Notes: a model not told the origin generated them from the letters alone. A stretch of DNA of 64,000 nt from Ideonella paludis (GCF_018069865.1 NZ_JAGQDG010000004.1:124001-188000); one strand, 5' to 3'. Shown: positions 1 to 12,331, counted from the first letter of the stretch. A program made the numbers and translations.

Positions 1-2
1 TG

Positions 3-1706
3 CTGAACCGCAACACCATGCCGTCTTTGCCTGAGAACCTTTTCAAGGACTACACCAAGTACCGCGCGAGCACCATCGGCAAGAATCTGCCGCCCGTGGC
101 TCTCTGGGGCGGCAATGACGGAGCGTTGCATGCGTTCAGCTTTGACAAGAGCGGCACACTTGCAGAGTCTTGGACTTTTGTCCCTGATGTGATGCTGAAG
201 CTGACCAACCGGATGACAGACAGCACTTTGGCGGAGATGAACCTCAGCCCTTACTCTGTCGATGCCATACCCATGATTGGTCACGCAGACCTCAATGGAA
301 AGGGAACCGACGGATGGGCAGCCGTCGGCGTCATCACCTACGGGCAAGGCGCGCGTGCCATCACTGCGCTGGACATTTCCGGTACTGATCCCACCAAGGG
401 CAAAGGCGTCATCTTCGAATACACCAATGCGACATTGGGTGACCCGACGCGTTCTGAAGGTGTCAATGACCTGGCAGACTTGGGCCGCATCGTCAGCCAG
501 CCTGCGTTTGACGAGACCTTGGGGTCACATCAGATCGTCCGAGTCAAGGACGGTAGTGAACAGCGCTGGGCCGTACTGGTGGGCAATGGTGTAGATAGCG
601 CGGACGGCATTGCTGGATCACCCAGTGGCACGGGGCGCCCTGTTCTTTACGCCTTCTACCTCGACACACCGGCCAGTGGCACTGCGACACGCTGGCGTCG
701 TATCGATGTCCCGGCCGTCTTCAAGGACGGGGCCAAGGAACCAGGCTTGGCGTTCAACAACGGTCTCTCAACACCGCGCCCAGTCGACACCGACGGCGAC
801 GGCAATGTGGATGTGGCTTACGCGGGAGACATTCAAGGCAATTTGTGGAGATTTGATCTCTCTAACCTCGCTGAAGCCGGTACGCCAGAGAGTGGCAAGG
901 TGACGCGTTTGTTCCGAACAATTGGCAACCAACCGATCTACACGGTGCCAACTGCAGTTCGCAATACCGTGCAAGGTGCCTGTGCGGCGGACAAGGCCCG
1001 TCAGTGCTGGCAAGTCACTTTCGGTACAGGTCACTATTTCAGCCCCATCCAAGCCCTCGCAGATGGCAAGCCCACCCAGTACCTATATGGTCTGGTGGAC
1101 AAGGGGGACCTGAAGCAGGTTTTGGAGGGAGAACTTCTGCTGAGTACCTTCGAAACCACCAAAGCCGAGGAAGGAAAGATTCAATTCCGTACCGTCAGCG
1201 CTCAAAAAATTGACTACGCTTCAGGCACGTATAAGGGCTGGTACCTGGCGCTTGGCGAGACTGAGCAGTTGGTAGGGGCCACCAAACTGCAACCGACCGG
1301 CTTAGTGATGTACCCCGTGGTTCAGCCGGGCAAAACGGACACCTCGGCAGCGGCCTGTAAAAGGGCTCAGTCTTGGTTGTTTGAGCTCAACCCCACCACG
1401 GGTGCGCCGGCAGGCTACACCTTTGACGTCAATGGCGACGGAAAGATCGATTCGAATGACCTGGTAGATGGCAGCAAGACCCCTGCGGCCATGGCCATCA
1501 GCGGCAACCAGTTTGGCCCACCGGCCATCTTGTTGGACAGTTCTACGGGCAAGAACAGCATGTCCTTAGTCTTCCCCAGTGCCGGACAAGACGTCAGTGC
1601 GCCAAACTCGTTCGGGTCGGAGGGCCCCAAAAAGGGTCAACCGAACAATGCCACGCACGCCAACCCCAAACAGCTAGGCCGTATGTCCTGGCGGGAAGTC
1701 TATTGA
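3..1706 (+). CDS. pilY1: PilY1-type pilus assembly/adhesin protein, C-terminal part (5' end outside window)
   Basis: Reading frame is already open at the window edge, so about 567 residues of the C-terminal part are seen and the ATG at 18 is probably internal. The segment resembles the C-terminal beta-propeller of PilY1/PilC, which sits at the type IV pilus tip and controls extension, retraction and adhesion. Two acidic calcium-binding-like loops are visible: DTDGDGNVD near nt 784 and DVNGDGKID near nt 1429. Tryptophan-rich blade motifs ([19 protein letters not shown]) support a propeller. The stop at 1704-1706 is one base before the next pilin gene, as in pilus minor-pilin operons. Family call is confident; binding specificity cannot be read from this part. 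Confidence 0.85.
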   Translation: MNRNTMPSLPENLFKDYTKYRASTIGKNLPPVALWGGNDGALHAFSFDKSGTLAESWTFVPDVMLKLTNRMTDSTLAEMNLSPYSVDAIPMIGHADLNGKGTDGWAAVGVITYGQGARAITALDISGTDPTKGKGVIFEYTNATLGDPTRSEGVNDLADLGRIVSQPAFDETLGSHQIVRVKDGSEQRWAVLVGNGVDSADGIAGSPSGTGRPVLYAFYLDTPASGTATRWRRIDVPAVFKDGAKEPGLAFNNGLSTPRPVDTDGDGNVDVAYAGDIQGNLWRFDLSNLAEAGTPESGKVTRLFRTIGNQPIYTVPTAVRNTVQGACAADKARQCWQVTFGTGHYFSPIQALADGKPTQYLYGLVDKGDLKQVLEGELLLSTFETTKAEEGKIQFRTVSAQKIDYASGTYKGWYLALGETEQLVGATKLQPTGLVMYPVVQPGKTDTSAAACKRAQSWLFELNPTTGAPAGYTFDVNGDGKIDSNDLVDGSKTPAAMAISGNQFGPPAILLDSSTGKNSMSLVFPSAGQDVSAPNSFGSEGPKKGQPNNATHANPKQLGRMSWREVY

Positions 1707-1707
1707 T

Positions 1708-2199
1708 ATGCACAGCCGCACCCTTTCTCCAGGTGCCCAGAGGCCACGAGGCTTCACGCTCATCGAGCTGATGATCGTTGTTGCCATTGTGGGCATCTTG
1801 GCCACCTTTGCCTTCCCGTCCTTCAACAACTACTTGGTGAAGAGCCGGCGGGCGGAAGCGAAGGCCATGATGCAGCAGGTGGCACTCTGGATGGAACGCA
1901 ATCAGGTCGCGACCTACCGGTACGACAAAGACTTGGCCGGTGCCGCCATTGATAACGCCAAGCTGGTCAGCATGGGCTTCAGCAAAACCCCCACCAGTGG
2001 CAGCACGACACACTACGAAATCCAGTTTGCAGCCATCAGCCAGAGTGCCTATGTGTTATCAGCGACACCCAAAGGCAGCCAAGCCACCGACGATGCGGCT
2101 TGTGGCACCTTGGCGCTGAACAGCGCGGGTTTGCGCGGCCAACTCGAAGGCACCAGCGTCAAGGCCACCGACGCCACAGAAGAGTGCTGGCGGCGCTGA
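1708..2199 (+). CDS. pilE: Type IV pilin-like protein (PilE family)
   Basis: 163 residues with a class III signal: a short basic leader ending in RPRG, then [24 protein letters not shown], the prepilin peptidase site and N-terminal hydrophobic helix of type IV pilins, with the conserved Glu at position +5. Two C-terminal cysteines (in ACGTL and EECW) could form the D-region disulfide. The start codon lies one base after the pilY1 stop, so the two are translationally linked and this is the last gene of a pilY1-pilE operon. PilE-type minor pilins typically sit here and prime assembly, but it could be a major pilin. Confidence 0.88.
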   Translation: MHSRTLSPGAQRPRGFTLIELMIVVAIVGILATFAFPSFNNYLVKSRRAEAKAMMQQVALWMERNQVATYRYDKDLAGAAIDNAKLVSMGFSKTPTSGSTTHYEIQFAAISQSAYVLSATPKGSQATDDAACGTLALNSAGLRGQLEGTSVKATDATEECWRR

Positions 2200-2241
2200 G
2201 GCCTTAGCTCAGCGAGGGGCCAGCGCCCCGTGCTTTCCCTT

Positions 2242-2266
2242 AAGGCGCCTGGTAGGCGCCTTTTTT
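2242..2266 (+). terminator. Rho-independent terminator of the pilY1-pilE operon
   Basis: Eight-base perfect stem AAGGCGCC/GGCGCCTT with loop TGGTA, followed by six T residues (2261-2266). It lies 43 nt after the pilE stop. Confidence 0.85.
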
Positions 2267-2318
2267 GTCGCTGCGGCGACAAGCCTGTCGAGCGCCGGCA
2301 TGCTAAAACCGCAGCCCT

Positions 2319-3518
2319 ATGGACCTTCAATTCACCCCCGAAGAGCTCGCCTTCCGCCAAGAAGTTCGCGAGTGGGTCGCGGCCCACCTGCCGCCCGACA
2401 TCAGCCGCAAAGTCCACAGTGGCTTGCGCCTCAGCCGCGACGACATGCAATCCTGGGCCCGCATCTTGGGGCGCAAGGGCTGGCTGGGCTATGCGTGGCC
2501 CAAGGCCTTTGGTGGACCTGGCTGGAATGCCGTTCAAAAGCACCTCTTTGAAGAAGAATGTGCATTAGCAGGCGCACCGCGCATAGTGCCCTTTGGGCCG
2601 GTGATGGTGGCCCCCGTGATCATGAGCTTTGGCAGCCCCGAGCAGCAGGCCCGCTTTCTGCCCGGCATTGCGTCGGGTGATGTGTGGTGGAGCCAGGGCT
2701 ATAGCGAGCCGGGCTCAGGCTCTGACCTGGCGTCCGTCAAGACCCGCGCCGAGCGGGTGGGTGACCACTACATCGTCAACGGCCAAAAGACCTGGACCAC
2801 GCTGGGCCAGTATGGTGACTGGATTTTTTGCCTGGTGCGCACCAGCAATGAAGGCAAGCCGCAAACCGGCATTTCCTTTTTGCTGATCGACATGAAGAGC
2901 CCCGGCGTCACGGTGCGCCCCATCATCATGCTCGACGGTGAGCATGAGGTGAATGAAGTCTTTTTCGACAATGTGCGCGTGCCCGCCGATAACCTCATTG
3001 GTGAGGAAAACAAAGGCTGGACCTATGCCAAGCACCTGCTGGCCCACGAGCGCACCAATATCGCCGATGTGAACCGCGCCAAGCGAGAGCTGGAGCGGCT
3101 CAAGCGCATTGCCCGAGCCGAAGGGGTTTGGGACGATGTGCGCTTCCGCGACCAGATCGCGCTGCTGGAGGTCGACATCGTGGCCCTGGAGATGATGGTG
3201 CTGCGCGTGCTGAGTGCCGAGCGCAGCGGCAAGCAAAGCCTGGATGTGGCCGGTTTGCTCAAGATCCGCGGCAGCGAGATCCAACAGCGCTATGCCGAGC
3301 TGATGATGCAAGCCGCCGGGCCGTATGCCCTGCCCTTCATCCAAGAAGCCATGGACGCCGGCTGGCAGGGCGATGCCGCGCTGGGCGGCCTGTGGCCCGG
3401 TGCAGCCCACCACTGCGCGCCCTTGGCCAGCACTTATTTCAACCTGCGCAAGACCACCATTTACGGCGGTAGCAACGAAGTCCAACGCAACATCGTCTCG
3501 CAGACGGTGCTGGGTTAA
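2319..3518 (+). CDS. Acyl-CoA dehydrogenase, large subunit of a paired enzyme (pimeloyl-CoA dehydrogenase-like)
   Basis: 399-residue acyl-CoA dehydrogenase: alpha-helical N-terminal domain (FTPEELAFRQEVREWV), FAD/substrate beta domain (YSEPGSGSDLASVKTRA, NGQKTWTT) and C-terminal helical domain ending IYGGSNEVQRNIV. It would oxidise an acyl-CoA to the trans-2-enoyl-CoA and pass electrons to ETF. It looks like PimC-type large subunits that work with a smaller partner, and the partner gene follows 18 nt downstream. The MCAD-type catalytic Glu (IYEG) is Gly here, so the base must lie elsewhere or in the partner. Substrate (dicarboxylic, aromatic or branched acyl-CoA) is not deducible. Confidence 0.9.
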   Translation: MDLQFTPEELAFRQEVREWVAAHLPPDISRKVHSGLRLSRDDMQSWARILGRKGWLGYAWPKAFGGPGWNAVQKHLFEEECALAGAPRIVPFGPVMVAPVIMSFGSPEQQARFLPGIASGDVWWSQGYSEPGSGSDLASVKTRAERVGDHYIVNGQKTWTTLGQYGDWIFCLVRTSNEGKPQTGISFLLIDMKSPGVTVRPIIMLDGEHEVNEVFFDNVRVPADNLIGEENKGWTYAKHLLAHERTNIADVNRAKRELERLKRIARAEGVWDDVRFRDQIALLEVDIVALEMMVLRVLSAERSGKQSLDVAGLLKIRGSEIQQRYAELMMQAAGPYALPFIQEAMDAGWQGDAALGGLWPGAAHHCAPLASTYFNLRKTTIYGGSNEVQRNIVSQTVLG

Positions 3519-3536
3519 GAGGCTGCGGAGAGAGTC

Positions 3537-4670
3537 ATGGACTTTGATTTCACCGACGATCAACTGGCCTTGCGCGACGCCGTGGCGCGCTGGGTCGACA
3601 AGGGTTTTGGCTTTGAGCGCCGTCACCATCTGGCCAAGGCCGGTGGCGCCACTCGTGCCGTGTGGCAAGAGCTGGCCGACTTGGGGCTCACCGGCTTGGC
3701 TGTGCCCAGCGAGCACGGCGGCATGGGCTTTGGCGCCGTGGAGGCCATGGTGGTGATGGAAGAGCTGGGCACCGGCCTGGTCAACGCCCCCTTTGCCGCC
3801 GGCGCGCTGGTGGCACCGGCCTTGCTGCAAGCGGCCCCGGCCGAGGTGCAGGCCGAGTGGTTGCCCCGCATCGCCGAGCGCTCAGCCCTGGTGGTGCTGG
3901 CGCATCAAGAGCGCGCTGCGCGCTATCGCCTCCACCATGTCAGCACGCAGGCGCAACGCTCGGGCGATCAATGGCTGCTGACGGGCAGCAAGAGTGTGGT
4001 GCCAGCCGGTGACGAGGCCGACGCCTTCATCGTGCCTGCGCGCCTCTCGGGCGCCGTAGACGCCACTGACGGCATCGGCCTGTTCTTGGTGCGGCCCGGC
4101 ACCGCCGGCTGCAGCGTGCGCGGCCATGCCACCCAAGACGGCGCGCGTGCTGCGGAGCTGCTACTTCAAGCCTGCGCCGCCACCCTGGTGTGCGAGCAAG
4201 GCTTTGAAGTGCTGGAGGAAGCGGTGGACATCGGCATTGCCGCTTTGTGCGCCGAAGGCGTGGGCCTGATGGGCAAGCTCACCGCCATCACGGTCGATTA
4301 CATGAACACGCGCAAGCAGTTCGGCACCACGCTGGCCAGCTTCCAAGCCCTGCGCCACCGCATTGCCGACGTGAAGATGCAACTCGAGTTGGCCCGCTCC
4401 ATGAGCTATTACGCCAGCTTGAAGCTGGGTGAGCCCGCACCCGCACGGCGCCGCGCCTTGAGCCAAGCCAAGGTGCAGTTGGGGCAGTCCGCCCGCTTTG
4501 TCGGCCAGCAATGCATCCAGTTGCATGGCGGCATTGGCGTGACCGATGAGTACATCGCCAGCCATTACTTCAAGCGCCTGACCATGCTGGAGATGCAGTT
4601 TGGCGACACCTTGCACCACCTGGGCGAGGTTTCCACCCGCATGCAAGACACGGCCGGGGTGTTTGGCTAG
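3537..4670 (+). CDS. Acyl-CoA dehydrogenase, small subunit of the pair
   Basis: 377 residues, a divergent acyl-CoA dehydrogenase. N-terminal MDFDFTDDQLALRDAVARWV matches the helical domain; the middle domain lacks the usual SEPGSGSD loop; the C-terminal domain keeps YMNTRKQFGTTLASFQALRHRIADV and LHGGIGVTDEY. This pattern is typical of PimD-like small subunits forming alpha2beta2 enzymes with the preceding large subunit. Like its partner it lacks the YEG catalytic motif at the C-terminus. The TAG stop shares its G with the GTG start of the next gene. Confidence 0.87.
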   Translation: MDFDFTDDQLALRDAVARWVDKGFGFERRHHLAKAGGATRAVWQELADLGLTGLAVPSEHGGMGFGAVEAMVVMEELGTGLVNAPFAAGALVAPALLQAAPAEVQAEWLPRIAERSALVVLAHQERAARYRLHHVSTQAQRSGDQWLLTGSKSVVPAGDEADAFIVPARLSGAVDATDGIGLFLVRPGTAGCSVRGHATQDGARAAELLLQACAATLVCEQGFEVLEEAVDIGIAALCAEGVGLMGKLTAITVDYMNTRKQFGTTLASFQALRHRIADVKMQLELARSMSYYASLKLGEPAPARRRALSQAKVQLGQSARFVGQQCIQLHGGIGVTDEYIASHYFKRLTMLEMQFGDTLHHLGEVSTRMQDTAGVFG

Positions 4671-5626
4671 TGAGCATCACCCGCGTCGCTGGCCTCAAGC
4701 TGGGGCATTTCACCCATGCTGAGCGGCCGACGGGCTGCACCGTGGTCTTGTGTGAAGCCGGTGCGGTGGCCGGGGTTGATGTGCGCGGCGCAGCCCCCGG
4801 CACACGCGAGTGTGACCTGCTCGCGCCCAGCAACAGCGTGCAGCAGGTGCACGCCATCCTTTTGAGTGGCGGCAGCGCCTTCGGCTTGGATGCTGCCAGC
4901 GGCGTAATGCGCTGGCTGGACGAGCGTGGACATGGCCTGGCCGTGGGTGCAGCCCGCGTGCCCATCGTGCCGGCTGCCGTGCTGTTTGACCTCTGGGTGG
5001 GCGACGGCCGCATCCGCCCCGATGCTGCGGCGGGCTATGCCGCCTGCGAGGCCGCCAGCAGCGCTGAGCCCCAGCAAGGCAGTGTCGGCGCAGGCTGCGG
5101 CGCCACCGTCGGCAAGCTCTTTGGCCCCGAGTGGGCCATGAAGGGCGGCATCGGCACCGCCTCACTCACGGTGCAAGGTGTCACCGTGGGGGCGGTGGTG
5201 GCGGTCAATGCCGTGGGCGATGTCCGCGACCCGGCCACGGGGCGCTTGTTGGCCGGCGCGCGCTCGCCCCAATGCGGGCTGCGCGACACCCTGGCTGCAC
5301 TGCAGGCCGGCGCGCTGCCCAAGGCGCTGCTGGCCGGGGCCAACACCACCATCGGTGTGGTGGCCACCGACGCGGTGATGAGCAAGGTCCAGATGCAACG
5401 CATCGCCACCATGGCCCACGATGGATTGGCGCGCACGCTGCAACCGGTTCACACGGGCTTCGATGGCGACGTGCTGTTCTCGCTGGCCACGGGCGCTGCG
5501 GGCAAAACGCTGGAGCCGACCGTGCTGGGCAGCTTGGCTGCCGAGGTCACCGCACAGGCTGTACTCAACGCCATTCGGGCCGCCACCGGTTTGCCGGGCC
5601 TTCCCGCGCATCAAGATTTCCCCTGA
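4670..5626 (+). CDS. P1-family N-terminal nucleophile peptidase (DmpA/BapA-like)
   Basis: 318 residues. ITRVAGLKLGHFTHAERPTGCTVV at the N-terminus and LLSGGSAFGLDAASGVMRWL are hallmarks of P1 (DmpA/BapA) aminopeptidases, which self-cleave into two chains. The expected self-cleavage site before the nucleophile corresponds to GANTTIGVVATDA (about residues 223-235). Here Thr226 or Thr227 would replace the usual Ser, as in a subset of the family. The GTG start overlaps the acyl-CoA dehydrogenase stop by one base, so it is translationally coupled to that pair; hydrolysis of an amide or beta-peptide intermediate would fit but is inference. No signal peptide, so cytoplasmic. Confidence 0.88.
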   Translation: MSITRVAGLKLGHFTHAERPTGCTVVLCEAGAVAGVDVRGAAPGTRECDLLAPSNSVQQVHAILLSGGSAFGLDAASGVMRWLDERGHGLAVGAARVPIVPAAVLFDLWVGDGRIRPDAAAGYAACEAASSAEPQQGSVGAGCGATVGKLFGPEWAMKGGIGTASLTVQGVTVGAVVAVNAVGDVRDPATGRLLAGARSPQCGLRDTLAALQAGALPKALLAGANTTIGVVATDAVMSKVQMQRIATMAHDGLARTLQPVHTGFDGDVLFSLATGAAGKTLEPTVLGSLAAEVTAQAVLNAIRAATGLPGLPAHQDFP

Positions 5627-5644
5627 GCAGCTACAGTCTGGCTC

Positions 5645-6331
5645 ATGAAACTCAGCCAGATTCTGTTTAGCCAAGGTTTTGGAACGCGCCGAGTCTGCTT
5701 CGGCATGATTGATGCAGGCTTGGTGCGCCATGACGGCCGCGTCTTGGACGACCCGCATGAGGACCTGGACACCAACGGCCTGGTGTTGACGGTGGAGGGC
5801 AAGCCCTGGCCCTTCCATGCCAAGGCCTTGATCCTGCTGCACAAGCCGGCGGGCTTTGAATGCTCGCAAAAGCCCAAGCATCACCCCAGCGTGATGACTT
5901 TGCTGCCTCCGCCCTTGCGCAACCGCGGCGTGCAGCCCATTGGCCGCCTGGATGAAGACACCACCGGCCTGCTGCTGCTGACTGAAGACGGCACCTTGAT
6001 CCACAAGCTCACCTCGCCCAAGCACCATGTGCCCAAAGTCTATGAAGTGGGCTGCAAGCACCCGATCAGCGACGAGCAAGTCGAGCGCCTGCTGGCCGGT
6101 GTGGTGCTGGATGACGACCCGCAGCCCGTCAAAGCCGCCGCCTGCGAGCGGGTCAGCGAGCTGCATCTGAGCCTGACCCTGACGGAGGGCAAGTACCATC
6201 AAGTCAAGCGTATGGTGGCCGCTGTCAGCAACCGGGTGGAGACACTCCACCGCAGCAGTTTTGGGCACTTGGTGCTGCCACCCGACTTGCCCGCCGGGCA
6301 ATGGCGCTGGGTGGACGGCTGGCCCAAGTAA
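5645..6331 (+). CDS. rsuA: RsuA-family rRNA pseudouridine synthase
   Basis: 228 residues: an N-terminal S4-like RNA-binding segment (MKLSQILFSQGFGTRR...) then the RsuA/RluB/E/F catalytic domain with GRLDEDTTGLLLLT at about 100-113; Asp103 is the expected catalytic residue. LHKPAGFECSQ and KYHQVKRMVAAVSNRV are conserved substrate-loop motifs. The length and S4-like start fit RsuA, which makes pseudouridine 516 of 16S rRNA, better than RluE, but this separation is tentative. It follows the peptidase gene by 18 nt with a weak RBS. Confidence 0.85.
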   Translation: MKLSQILFSQGFGTRRVCFGMIDAGLVRHDGRVLDDPHEDLDTNGLVLTVEGKPWPFHAKALILLHKPAGFECSQKPKHHPSVMTLLPPPLRNRGVQPIGRLDEDTTGLLLLTEDGTLIHKLTSPKHHVPKVYEVGCKHPISDEQVERLLAGVVLDDDPQPVKAAACERVSELHLSLTLTEGKYHQVKRMVAAVSNRVETLHRSSFGHLVLPPDLPAGQWRWVDGWPK

Positions 6332-6382
6332 GCCACGAGGCTGCGGTCAAAGCCGGCATCACGCCTCCCTCTGGAGCCCTCG

Positions 6383-8218
<1,836 letters not shown>

Positions 8219-8227
8219 TCCAACGCC

Positions 8228-9190
8228 ATGCGAATCTACCGGGCCCAGCGCCCCCGCTCTGCAGCCGATAAAGGCTGCGCCCTGACCATCGGCAACTTCG
8301 ACGGCGTCCACCGTGGCCACCAAGCCATGTTGGCGCTGTTGACCAACGAGGCCCGCCATCGGGGCTTGCGCAGTTGCGTGATGACGTTTGAGCCCCATCC
8401 GCGTGACTGGTTCGCCCAGAAGGCCGGCAAGCCCGAGCTGGCTCCGCTGCGCATTGCGCCGCTGCGCGACAAGCTGGCTGAGCTGCAACGCTGCGGCGTG
8501 GACGATGTGGTGCTGATGCGCTTTGACGACCGTCTGGCCAGCCTCAGCCCCACCGACTTCATCGACAGGGTCTTGTGCCAAGGCCTGAACGCACGCTATG
8601 TGCTGGTCGGCGATGACTTTCGCTTCGGCGCCAAGCGCGCGGGCGATTACGCCCTGCTCGATGAGCAAGGCTCGGCCAAAGGCTTTGATGTGGCGCGCAT
8701 GATGAGCTATGAGGTCCACGGCCTGCGGGTCAGCTCCTCGGCCGTGCGCGAGGCCTTGGCGGCGGGCGATATGGCGCAAGCCGCGCGGCTGATCGGCCGC
8801 CCCTACAGCATCAGCGGCCATGTGGTGCACGGCCGCAAGCTGGGGCGTGACCTGGGCTTTCGCACCCTGAACCTGCGCTTTCCCTCGCATCGGCCGGCGG
8901 CCCGAGGCATTTTTGTGGTCCAGGTGCATGGCCTCACCGACCAGCCCTTGGCCGGCGTGGCCTCGCTCGGTGTGCGCCCGACCATTGAAGACGCCGGGCG
9001 CGTGCTGCTGGAGGTGCATTGCCTGGACTGGCCCGCAGGCCTGGCCCTGGACGCCGGCTATGCGCGCATCCTGCAGGTCGATCTCCTGCATAAGCTGCAC
9101 GACGAGCGCAAGTACGACGGCCTGGACGCCTTGGTGGCCGGCATCGCCCAAGATGTGGTCGATGCCCGGGCTTGGTGGGCCGCCCGGTAG
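8228..9190 (+). CDS. ribF: Bifunctional riboflavin kinase/FAD synthetase
   Basis: 320 residues. N-terminal FAD synthetase (nucleotidyltransferase) domain with TIGNFDGVHRGHQAML at 20-35, carrying the H-x-G-H-like signature, and VSSSAVREAL near 175; C-terminal riboflavin kinase domain with GRPYSISGHVVHGRKLGRDLGFRTLNL. It makes FMN then FAD from riboflavin. Order ribF-ileS-lspA is the common proteobacterial arrangement and supports the call. A TAGAAT hexamer at the 3' end of this gene may be the -10 of the ileS promoter. Confidence 0.96.
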   Translation: MRIYRAQRPRSAADKGCALTIGNFDGVHRGHQAMLALLTNEARHRGLRSCVMTFEPHPRDWFAQKAGKPELAPLRIAPLRDKLAELQRCGVDDVVLMRFDDRLASLSPTDFIDRVLCQGLNARYVLVGDDFRFGAKRAGDYALLDEQGSAKGFDVARMMSYEVHGLRVSSSAVREALAAGDMAQAARLIGRPYSISGHVVHGRKLGRDLGFRTLNLRFPSHRPAARGIFVVQVHGLTDQPLAGVASLGVRPTIEDAGRVLLEVHCLDWPAGLALDAGYARILQVDLLHKLHDERKYDGLDALVAGIAQDVVDARAWWAAR

Positions 9191-9428
9191 AATGCGCCCC
9201 ATGTTCACCCGCGCTGCTGCCCCATTGCTCGGACCCTGGGCCTCCTCACCGGCCGCCCATGGCCACGCCTGCACTCGTCGGCAGACCACCCGCGATCGAA
9301 TTCGGCGCGGCACTTGACGTGCCGCCAGGGGCCCCGCCCTGGCCTCTCGCTGACCCCCTGGTCAGCCCTCTGTGGCTCAGCCCGCCACTGCGCACCACGT
9401 GCGCCCACCTTGATCGAGACCCCGCGCC
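9188..9428 (+). promoter_or_regulatory. Probable ileS promoter and structured 5' leader
   Basis: TAGAAT (9188-9193) overlaps the ribF stop and resembles a -10 box; no good -35 is seen. The roughly 230-nt leader before the ileS ATG contains three consecutive perfect stems: 9307-9325 (GCGGCAC/GTGCCGC), 9324-9343 (GCCAGGG/CCCTGGC, sharing bases with the first) and 9349-9366 (GCTGACC/GGTCAGC). There is no T run after the last stem, and no T-box motifs or Ile-rich leader peptide. Function unknown. Confidence 0.35.
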
Positions 9429-12323
9429 ATGACCGACGCCAAAAAGACCCCTGCCGCTGCGGCTGACAAACCCGCCAGCACCCTGAACCTGCCCGACACC
9501 GCCTTCCCCATGCGCGGCGACCTGCCCAAGCGTGAGCCAGGCTGGGTGCAGCAGTGGAACGCCCATGAAGGCGAAGCCGGCCTCTACAAGCGCCTGCGCG
9601 ATGCCCGTGCCGGCGCGCCGCTCTTTGTGCTGCACGACGGCCCGCCCTATGCCAATGGCAAGCTGCACATCGGCCATGCCTTGAACAAGGTGCTCAAGGA
9701 CATGATCGTCAAGAGCCGCCAGTTGGCCGGCTTTGATGCCCAGTACATCCCCGGCTGGGACTGCCACGGCCTGCCCATCGAGAACGCCATCGAAAAACTG
9801 CACGGCCGCAACCTCTCTCGGGATGACATGCAGGCCAAGAGCCGCGCCTATGCCACCGAGCAAATCAGCCAACAGCGCGAGGACTTCAAGCGCCTGGGCG
9901 TGCTGGGCGATTGGGAGCGCCCCTACCGCACCATGGACCCGGCCAACGAGGCCGGCCAGATCCGTGCGTTCAAGCGCGTGATCGAGCGCGGCTTTGTCTA
10001 CCGTGGCCTGAAGCCGGTGTACTGGTGCTTTGACTGCGGCTCGTCCTTGGCCGAGTTCGAGATCGAGTACCAAGACAAGAAGAGCGAAACCCTGGACGTC
10101 GCCTTCGAAACCGACGACGCCACCCAGCTCGCCGCTGCTTTCGGCCTGTCCGCTTTGCCTGCAGGCCATAGCGCCTTCGCGGTGATCTGGACGACCACCG
10201 CCTGGACCATCCCCGCCAACCAAGCCCTGAATGCCCACCCCGAGCTGCGCTACGCCCTGGTGCAGACCGACAAGGGCTGCTTGGTGCTGGCCGAGAGCTT
10301 GGTGGAGAAGTGCCTGGAGCGCTTTGGCCTGACAGGCCAAGTCATCGCCACCACCGTGGGTGCCAAGCTGGGTGGGCTGAACTTCCGCCACCCGCTGTAT
10401 GACGTGGATGCCGGCTACCGCCGCCTCTCGCCCGTCTTCATCGCCGAGTATGTGAGCGACAGCGACGGCACCGGCATCGTCCACTCCTCGCCGGCTTACG
10501 GCGTGGACGACTTCAACTCCTGCGTCGCCAACGGCATCAGCTACGACCAGATCCTGAACCCGGTGCAAGGCAACGGCACCTATGCGGCCGACTTCCCGCT
10601 GTTCGGCGGCCTGCACATCTGGAAGGCCGTGCCCGTCATCCTGGAGGCCTTGAAGAACGCGGGCCGCTTGATGGCCACGGTCACCATCACCCACAGCTAC
10701 CCGCACTGCTGGCGCCACAAGACGCCGGTGATCTACCGTGCCGCCGCGCAGTGGTTCATCCGCATGGACGAGGGCGAGGGTGTGTTCACCCAAGACAAGG
10801 CGCCCAAGACACTGCGCCAATTGGCGCTAGACGCCATCGACCACACCGCCTTCTACCCCGAGAACGGCCGGGCCCGCCTGCGCGACATGATCGCCAACCG
10901 GCCCGACTGGTGCATCTCGCGCCAGCGCTCCTGGGGCGTGCCCGTGCCCTTCTTCCTGCACAAGGACTCGGGCGAGCTGCATCCCAACACCATGGCCATC
11001 TTGGACCAGGCGGCCGACATCGTGGAGAAAGGCGGCATCGAGGCCTGGAGCCGTGTCACGGCCGAAGAGATCCTCGGCGCGGCGGACGCCCCGCACTACA
11101 CCAAGAGCACCGACATCTTGGAGGTGTGGTTCGACTCGGGCTCGACCTTCCAGCATGTGCTGCGCGGCAGCCACGCCCAGGCCTATGCGGTCAAGCCTTA
11201 TCACGAGAGCGGCCCTGAGGCTGACCTGTATTTGGAAGGCCACGACCAGCACCGTGGCTGGTTCCACAGCTCGCTGCTGCTGGGCTGCGCGCTCTATGAC
11301 CGCGCGCCCTACAGAGGCCTGCTGACCCACGGTTTTGCCACCGACGGCCAGGGCCGCAAGATGAGCAAGAGCCTGGGCAACACGGTGGAGCCGCAAAGCG
11401 TGACCACCAAGCTCGGCGCCGAGATCGTGCGCCTGTGGGTGGCCGCCACCGATTACTCGGGTGACCTGAACATCGACGACAAGATCCTGGCCCGCGTGGT
11501 CGATGCCTACCGCCGCATCCGCAACACCCTGCGCTTCTTATTGGCCAATGTGAGCGACTTCGATGCCGCCACGGATGCCGTGCCTGCCGATCAGCTGTTG
11601 GAGATCGACCGCTGGGCCCTGGCCCGCACGGCCGAGCTGCAGGCCGACATCCTGGCCCACTTCGAGCGCTATGAGTTCCACCCGGTGGTCAGCAAGCTGC
11701 AGGTCTTCTGCTCCGAAGACCTGGGCGCGTTCTACCTGGATGTGCTCAAGGACCGTCTCTACACCACCGCCCCCAAGAGCTTGGCGCGCCGCAGTGCGCA
11801 GACCGCCCTGCACCAGATCACCCACGCCATGCTGCGCTGGATGGCGCCCTTCCTCAGCTTTACCGCTGAAGAGGCGTGGCCCATTTTTGCGGGCAGCGCC
11901 AGCCAAGGCTCCATCTTCTTTGAGACCTTCAGCCGCTTTGACGCCCCCGATGAAGCGCTGCTGGCCCGCTGGGCCCGCATCCGCGCCATCCGCGATGTGG
12001 CCAACAAGGAGATCGAAGCCCTGCGTGCGGCGGGGCAAGTGGGCGCCTCGCTGCAAGCCACGCTGCGCATCACCGCAAACACCGAAGACGCGGCCCTGCT
12101 GCGCAGCTTGGGCGCAGATCTGAAGTTCGTCACCATCACCTCGGCCGTCAGCGTGGAAGACGGTGCCGAGCTGGCCGTACAGGTCAGCCCCAGCACCGCA
12201 CCCAAGTGCGAGCGCTGCTGGCACTATGTGGATGATGTGGGCAGCCACGCTGAGCACCCCGGCCTGTGTGGCCGCTGCGTCAGCAACCTGCATGGCGCGG
12301 GTGAAACCCGCCATATCGCCTGA
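9429..12323 (+). CDS. ileS: Isoleucyl-tRNA synthetase
   Basis: 964 residues, the usual bacterial length. Class I signatures are present: HIGH at 80-83 ([11 protein letters not shown]) and KMSKS at 644-648. The editing domain lies between ([19 protein letters not shown]), followed by the anticodon-binding domain and a C-terminal zinc finger with two CxxC pairs (CERC and CGRC). It charges tRNA-Ile and edits Val-tRNA-Ile. The zinc-finger class is the mupirocin-sensitive bacterial type by family knowledge. lspA follows by 8 nt. Confidence 0.98.
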   Translation: MTDAKKTPAAAADKPASTLNLPDTAFPMRGDLPKREPGWVQQWNAHEGEAGLYKRLRDARAGAPLFVLHDGPPYANGKLHIGHALNKVLKDMIVKSRQLAGFDAQYIPGWDCHGLPIENAIEKLHGRNLSRDDMQAKSRAYATEQISQQREDFKRLGVLGDWERPYRTMDPANEAGQIRAFKRVIERGFVYRGLKPVYWCFDCGSSLAEFEIEYQDKKSETLDVAFETDDATQLAAAFGLSALPAGHSAFAVIWTTTAWTIPANQALNAHPELRYALVQTDKGCLVLAESLVEKCLERFGLTGQVIATTVGAKLGGLNFRHPLYDVDAGYRRLSPVFIAEYVSDSDGTGIVHSSPAYGVDDFNSCVANGISYDQILNPVQGNGTYAADFPLFGGLHIWKAVPVILEALKNAGRLMATVTITHSYPHCWRHKTPVIYRAAAQWFIRMDEGEGVFTQDKAPKTLRQLALDAIDHTAFYPENGRARLRDMIANRPDWCISRQRSWGVPVPFFLHKDSGELHPNTMAILDQAADIVEKGGIEAWSRVTAEEILGAADAPHYTKSTDILEVWFDSGSTFQHVLRGSHAQAYAVKPYHESGPEADLYLEGHDQHRGWFHSSLLLGCALYDRAPYRGLLTHGFATDGQGRKMSKSLGNTVEPQSVTTKLGAEIVRLWVAATDYSGDLNIDDKILARVVDAYRRIRNTLRFLLANVSDFDAATDAVPADQLLEIDRWALARTAELQADILAHFERYEFHPVVSKLQVFCSEDLGAFYLDVLKDRLYTTAPKSLARRSAQTALHQITHAMLRWMAPFLSFTAEEAWPIFAGSASQGSIFFETFSRFDAPDEALLARWARIRAIRDVANKEIEALRAAGQVGASLQATLRITANTEDAALLRSLGADLKFVTITSAVSVEDGAELAVQVSPSTAPKCERCWHYVDDVGSHAEHPGLCGRCVSNLHGAGETRHIA

Positions 12324-12331
12324 GGACCCCC

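Noticed and set aside
9191-9428. T-box or peptide attenuator before ileS
   Set aside because: No specifier-loop or T-box consensus, no short ORF rich in Ile codons, and T-boxes are not expected in this lineage.
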